Below are positions 62,725 to 64,000 of a stretch of 64,000 nucleotides of DNA, in pieces. This DNA comes from an uncultured Fibrobacter sp. (GTDB lineage: Bacteria; Fibrobacterota; Fibrobacteria; Fibrobacterales; Fibrobacteraceae). Each line of letters starts with the position of its first letter. Position 1 is the first letter of the stretch. The stretch lies in assembly GCA_934700345.1 (NCBI GenBank), contig CAKUXP010000008.1, forward strand, positions 1-64,000, in the 5' to 3' direction. The notes below the pieces were generated by a model that was not told where the DNA came from, did not search any database, and was given only the letters and a program-made list of their open reading frames with translations. Position numbers and translations under genes: made by a program.

Positions 62725-63498
62725 ATGAATAACGAAGAAAACTATAAAAGAGGCTGGTTGAAACGGCACTCTCTAGTTTCAGATAAAATAACCTTGTATA
62801 AATTTTTCCCGTATCATGCAAATTCCCTAGGACCTCTGATTTGTGGCGGGTTATATTTCAGCAAGGCATCTAACTTTAACAATCCGTTTGATTGTAATTT
62901 TAAAATGCTGCCGACAGAATTAGAGCGAAAATTAGGGGTTTCATGGGATGACTCTGTAAAATTATCCCAAAATGTGATTTATCAAATGGGAATCGTCAGC
63001 CTAACTCCTCATTGGAACAACACTTTAATGTGGGCACATTATGCAGACAAGTTTAATGGATTTTGCATCGGATTTGAATTTGATAACCCCTTATACATTC
63101 ACAGCAAAATCGGAGAATCTTTTACAACATATAGAAATCGCGCTTATTAAAAAACAGAATACTGGCTTGACGAGATCATTTACGCAAACCAGGATGCATA
63201 TCCTACAGCGGCTTCTTTTCATTTTGACGACATCGAAGAAGAAATGCCGGAAGCCTGTCTTCAGTTCAAGGCATCTGATTGGCGATATGAGAATGAATGC
63301 AGACTTTCCTTTTTAGGTGGTCAAGGAGTTCACCCCGTTCCGGGAATCATAAAGGAAGTTTATTTTGGACTGCGTATGAAAGAGGAAGAAAAACGGGTCT
63401 TAGCATCCATTACGGCAAAATATAGTCCTGTATTTTATGGCACTCGAAAAAGCGAAACTCATATAAAGATCGATCGCACCGCAATCGTTGGATTTTAA
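62725..63498 (+). pseudogene. DUF2971-like protein gene interrupted by an in-frame stop
   Basis: The ATG at 62725 opens a frame with DUF2971-like features: TLYKFFPYHANSL, LYFSKASNFNNPFDCNF, GIVSLTPHWNNTLMWAHYADK and GFCIGFEF. A TAA at 63148-63150 ends it after 141 residues. The same frame resumes at once and runs to 63498 with SDWRYENECRLSF and KEVYFGLRMKEEEK, the expected C-terminal half. One base change therefore splits the gene. A restart at ATG 63244 could make an 84-residue tail. It neighbours another broken gene. Confidence 0.75.
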
Positions 63499-63503
63499 AA
63501 TAT

Positions 63504-64000
63504 TTAAAACCCAACACCCAGATGGAAGAGATGATTCCCTTCCAAGACAGGATTTGACGCGTAGGCGTAATCAAAGCGGATGCGGCCAAAGACAAGTCCG
63601 AGGCCTGCCGAGACGCCGCTTTCCGTTTCGCCGCGATACGCATACCCGACCCGAAACGCAAGGGTCTTTTTATACAGAAGTTCGGAACCAAAGCGCCATT
63701 CCGCATCGTAATCCGCCCGGCGATATGCGTCCGCATGGAGAGCCAAATCGAAAATATCGAGAATGGGGTGCGTTCCCGAAATTCCCGCCGAAAGCGCCAT
63801 CGGAGCGGATTCCTTTTCCGATTCGTATTCGGAAACCCAGCCGAAATTCGTAACGGTCGCACCGAATGTGATGTAGCGATTCAACCGAAAGCTCGCGCCC
63901 CCGTCGGCGAGAAAAGCAATCGCTGTCGCATTGTCGATTGTCTGCGAAGCGAACCGCGCGGAAACCGACCAGTTAAAGACAGAGGGCTTGCTGCCGACGC
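63504..64000 (-). CDS. PorV/PorQ-like outer-membrane protein, partial
   Basis: The frame is open from the window edge to the stop at 63504, giving at least 165 residues. Amphipathic strands alternate with turns (for example FRLNRYITFGATVTNFG and AFRVGYAYRGETESGVSAG), and the protein ends in Phe, the usual outer-membrane barrel signature. The pattern resembles the PorV/PorQ (UPF0164) family linked to type IX secretion and to other surface proteins. The N-terminus lies outside the window. Confidence 0.6.
   Translation of the reverse strand, partial: VGSKPSVFNWSVSARFASQTIDNATAIAFLADGGASFRLNRYITFGATVTNFGWVSEYESEKESAPMALSAGISGTHPILDIFDLALHADAYRRADYDAEWRFGSELLYKKTLAFRVGYAYRGETESGVSAGLGLVFGRIRFDYAYASNPVLEGNHLFHLGVGF

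Overview
The window is a chromosomal segment from a Fibrobacter-like bacterium (phylum Fibrobacterota). The evidence is a lipoprotein carrying the Fibrobacter major-paralogous domain (motifs MAENLNY and GVCPAGWRLPS), two tandem GH45 endoglucanase lipoproteins with serine-rich linkers, a PorV/PorQ-like outer-membrane protein, menaquinone synthesis by the futalosine route (MqnA) and FabV-type fatty-acid synthesis. Base composition is about 50-55% GC, apart from a very GC-rich tuf gene and AT-rich stretches near the right end. Several promoters fit TTGnnn - 16/17 bp - TATAAT-like boxes.

Region 1 (1-14.8 kb, minus strand) is the transcription/translation block, read from right to left: promoter, tRNA-Thr(UGU), tRNA-Tyr, tRNA-Thr(GGU), tuf, rpmG, tRNA-Trp, secE, nusG, rplK, rplA, rplJ, rplL, an attenuator-like hairpin, rpoB, rpoC, then a separate promoter, rpsL, rpsG and a terminator. 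Region 2 (14.9-17.7 kb, plus) is a HincII-like type II restriction-modification pair translationally coupled to a hotdog thioesterase. Region 3 (17.7-28.7 kb) holds mixed housekeeping genes: a metallophosphoesterase, a LOG-family hydrolase, a Ser/Thr kinase beside a rhomboid-like membrane protein with no catalytic His, a solitary nuoA, a BamA-like barrel coupled to hemH, a RavA-like protein with degenerate nucleotide-binding motifs, a GroES-like protein, and a 42-residue acidic protein with its own promoter, Shine-Dalgarno sequence and terminator.

Region 4 (29-38.6 kb) contains a TPR protein, the GH45 pair, and a TolC/HlyD/two-permease export operon without an ATPase. Region 5 (38.6-41.3 kb, minus) is rpmH-rnpA-yidD-yidC; rnpA seems to begin at a non-standard ATC codon. 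Region 6 (41.5-52.4 kb) has eda and mqnA overlapping tail to tail, a glycosyltransferase fused in frame to a signal-peptide-bearing beta-barrel, clpP-ftsY, ahcY, a compact sigma-70 factor, a LytS-type histidine kinase and two secreted proteins. Region 7 (52.5-60 kb) has infC-rpmI-rplT, tRNA-Gly and a lipid gene group (acyl-ACP thioesterase, deacetylase-like protein, acyl-CoA ligase, KAS II, FabV).

Region 8 (59.8-63.5 kb) is accessory and partly decayed. A ~190-bp direct repeat carrying a thioesterase 5' end and a TTGACA promoter flanks a 60-residue repeat protein and a VapBC-like toxin-antitoxin pair. Beyond it lie a frameshifted lipoprotein gene, a DUF2971-like gene broken by an in-frame stop, and a PorV-like gene that runs off the window.
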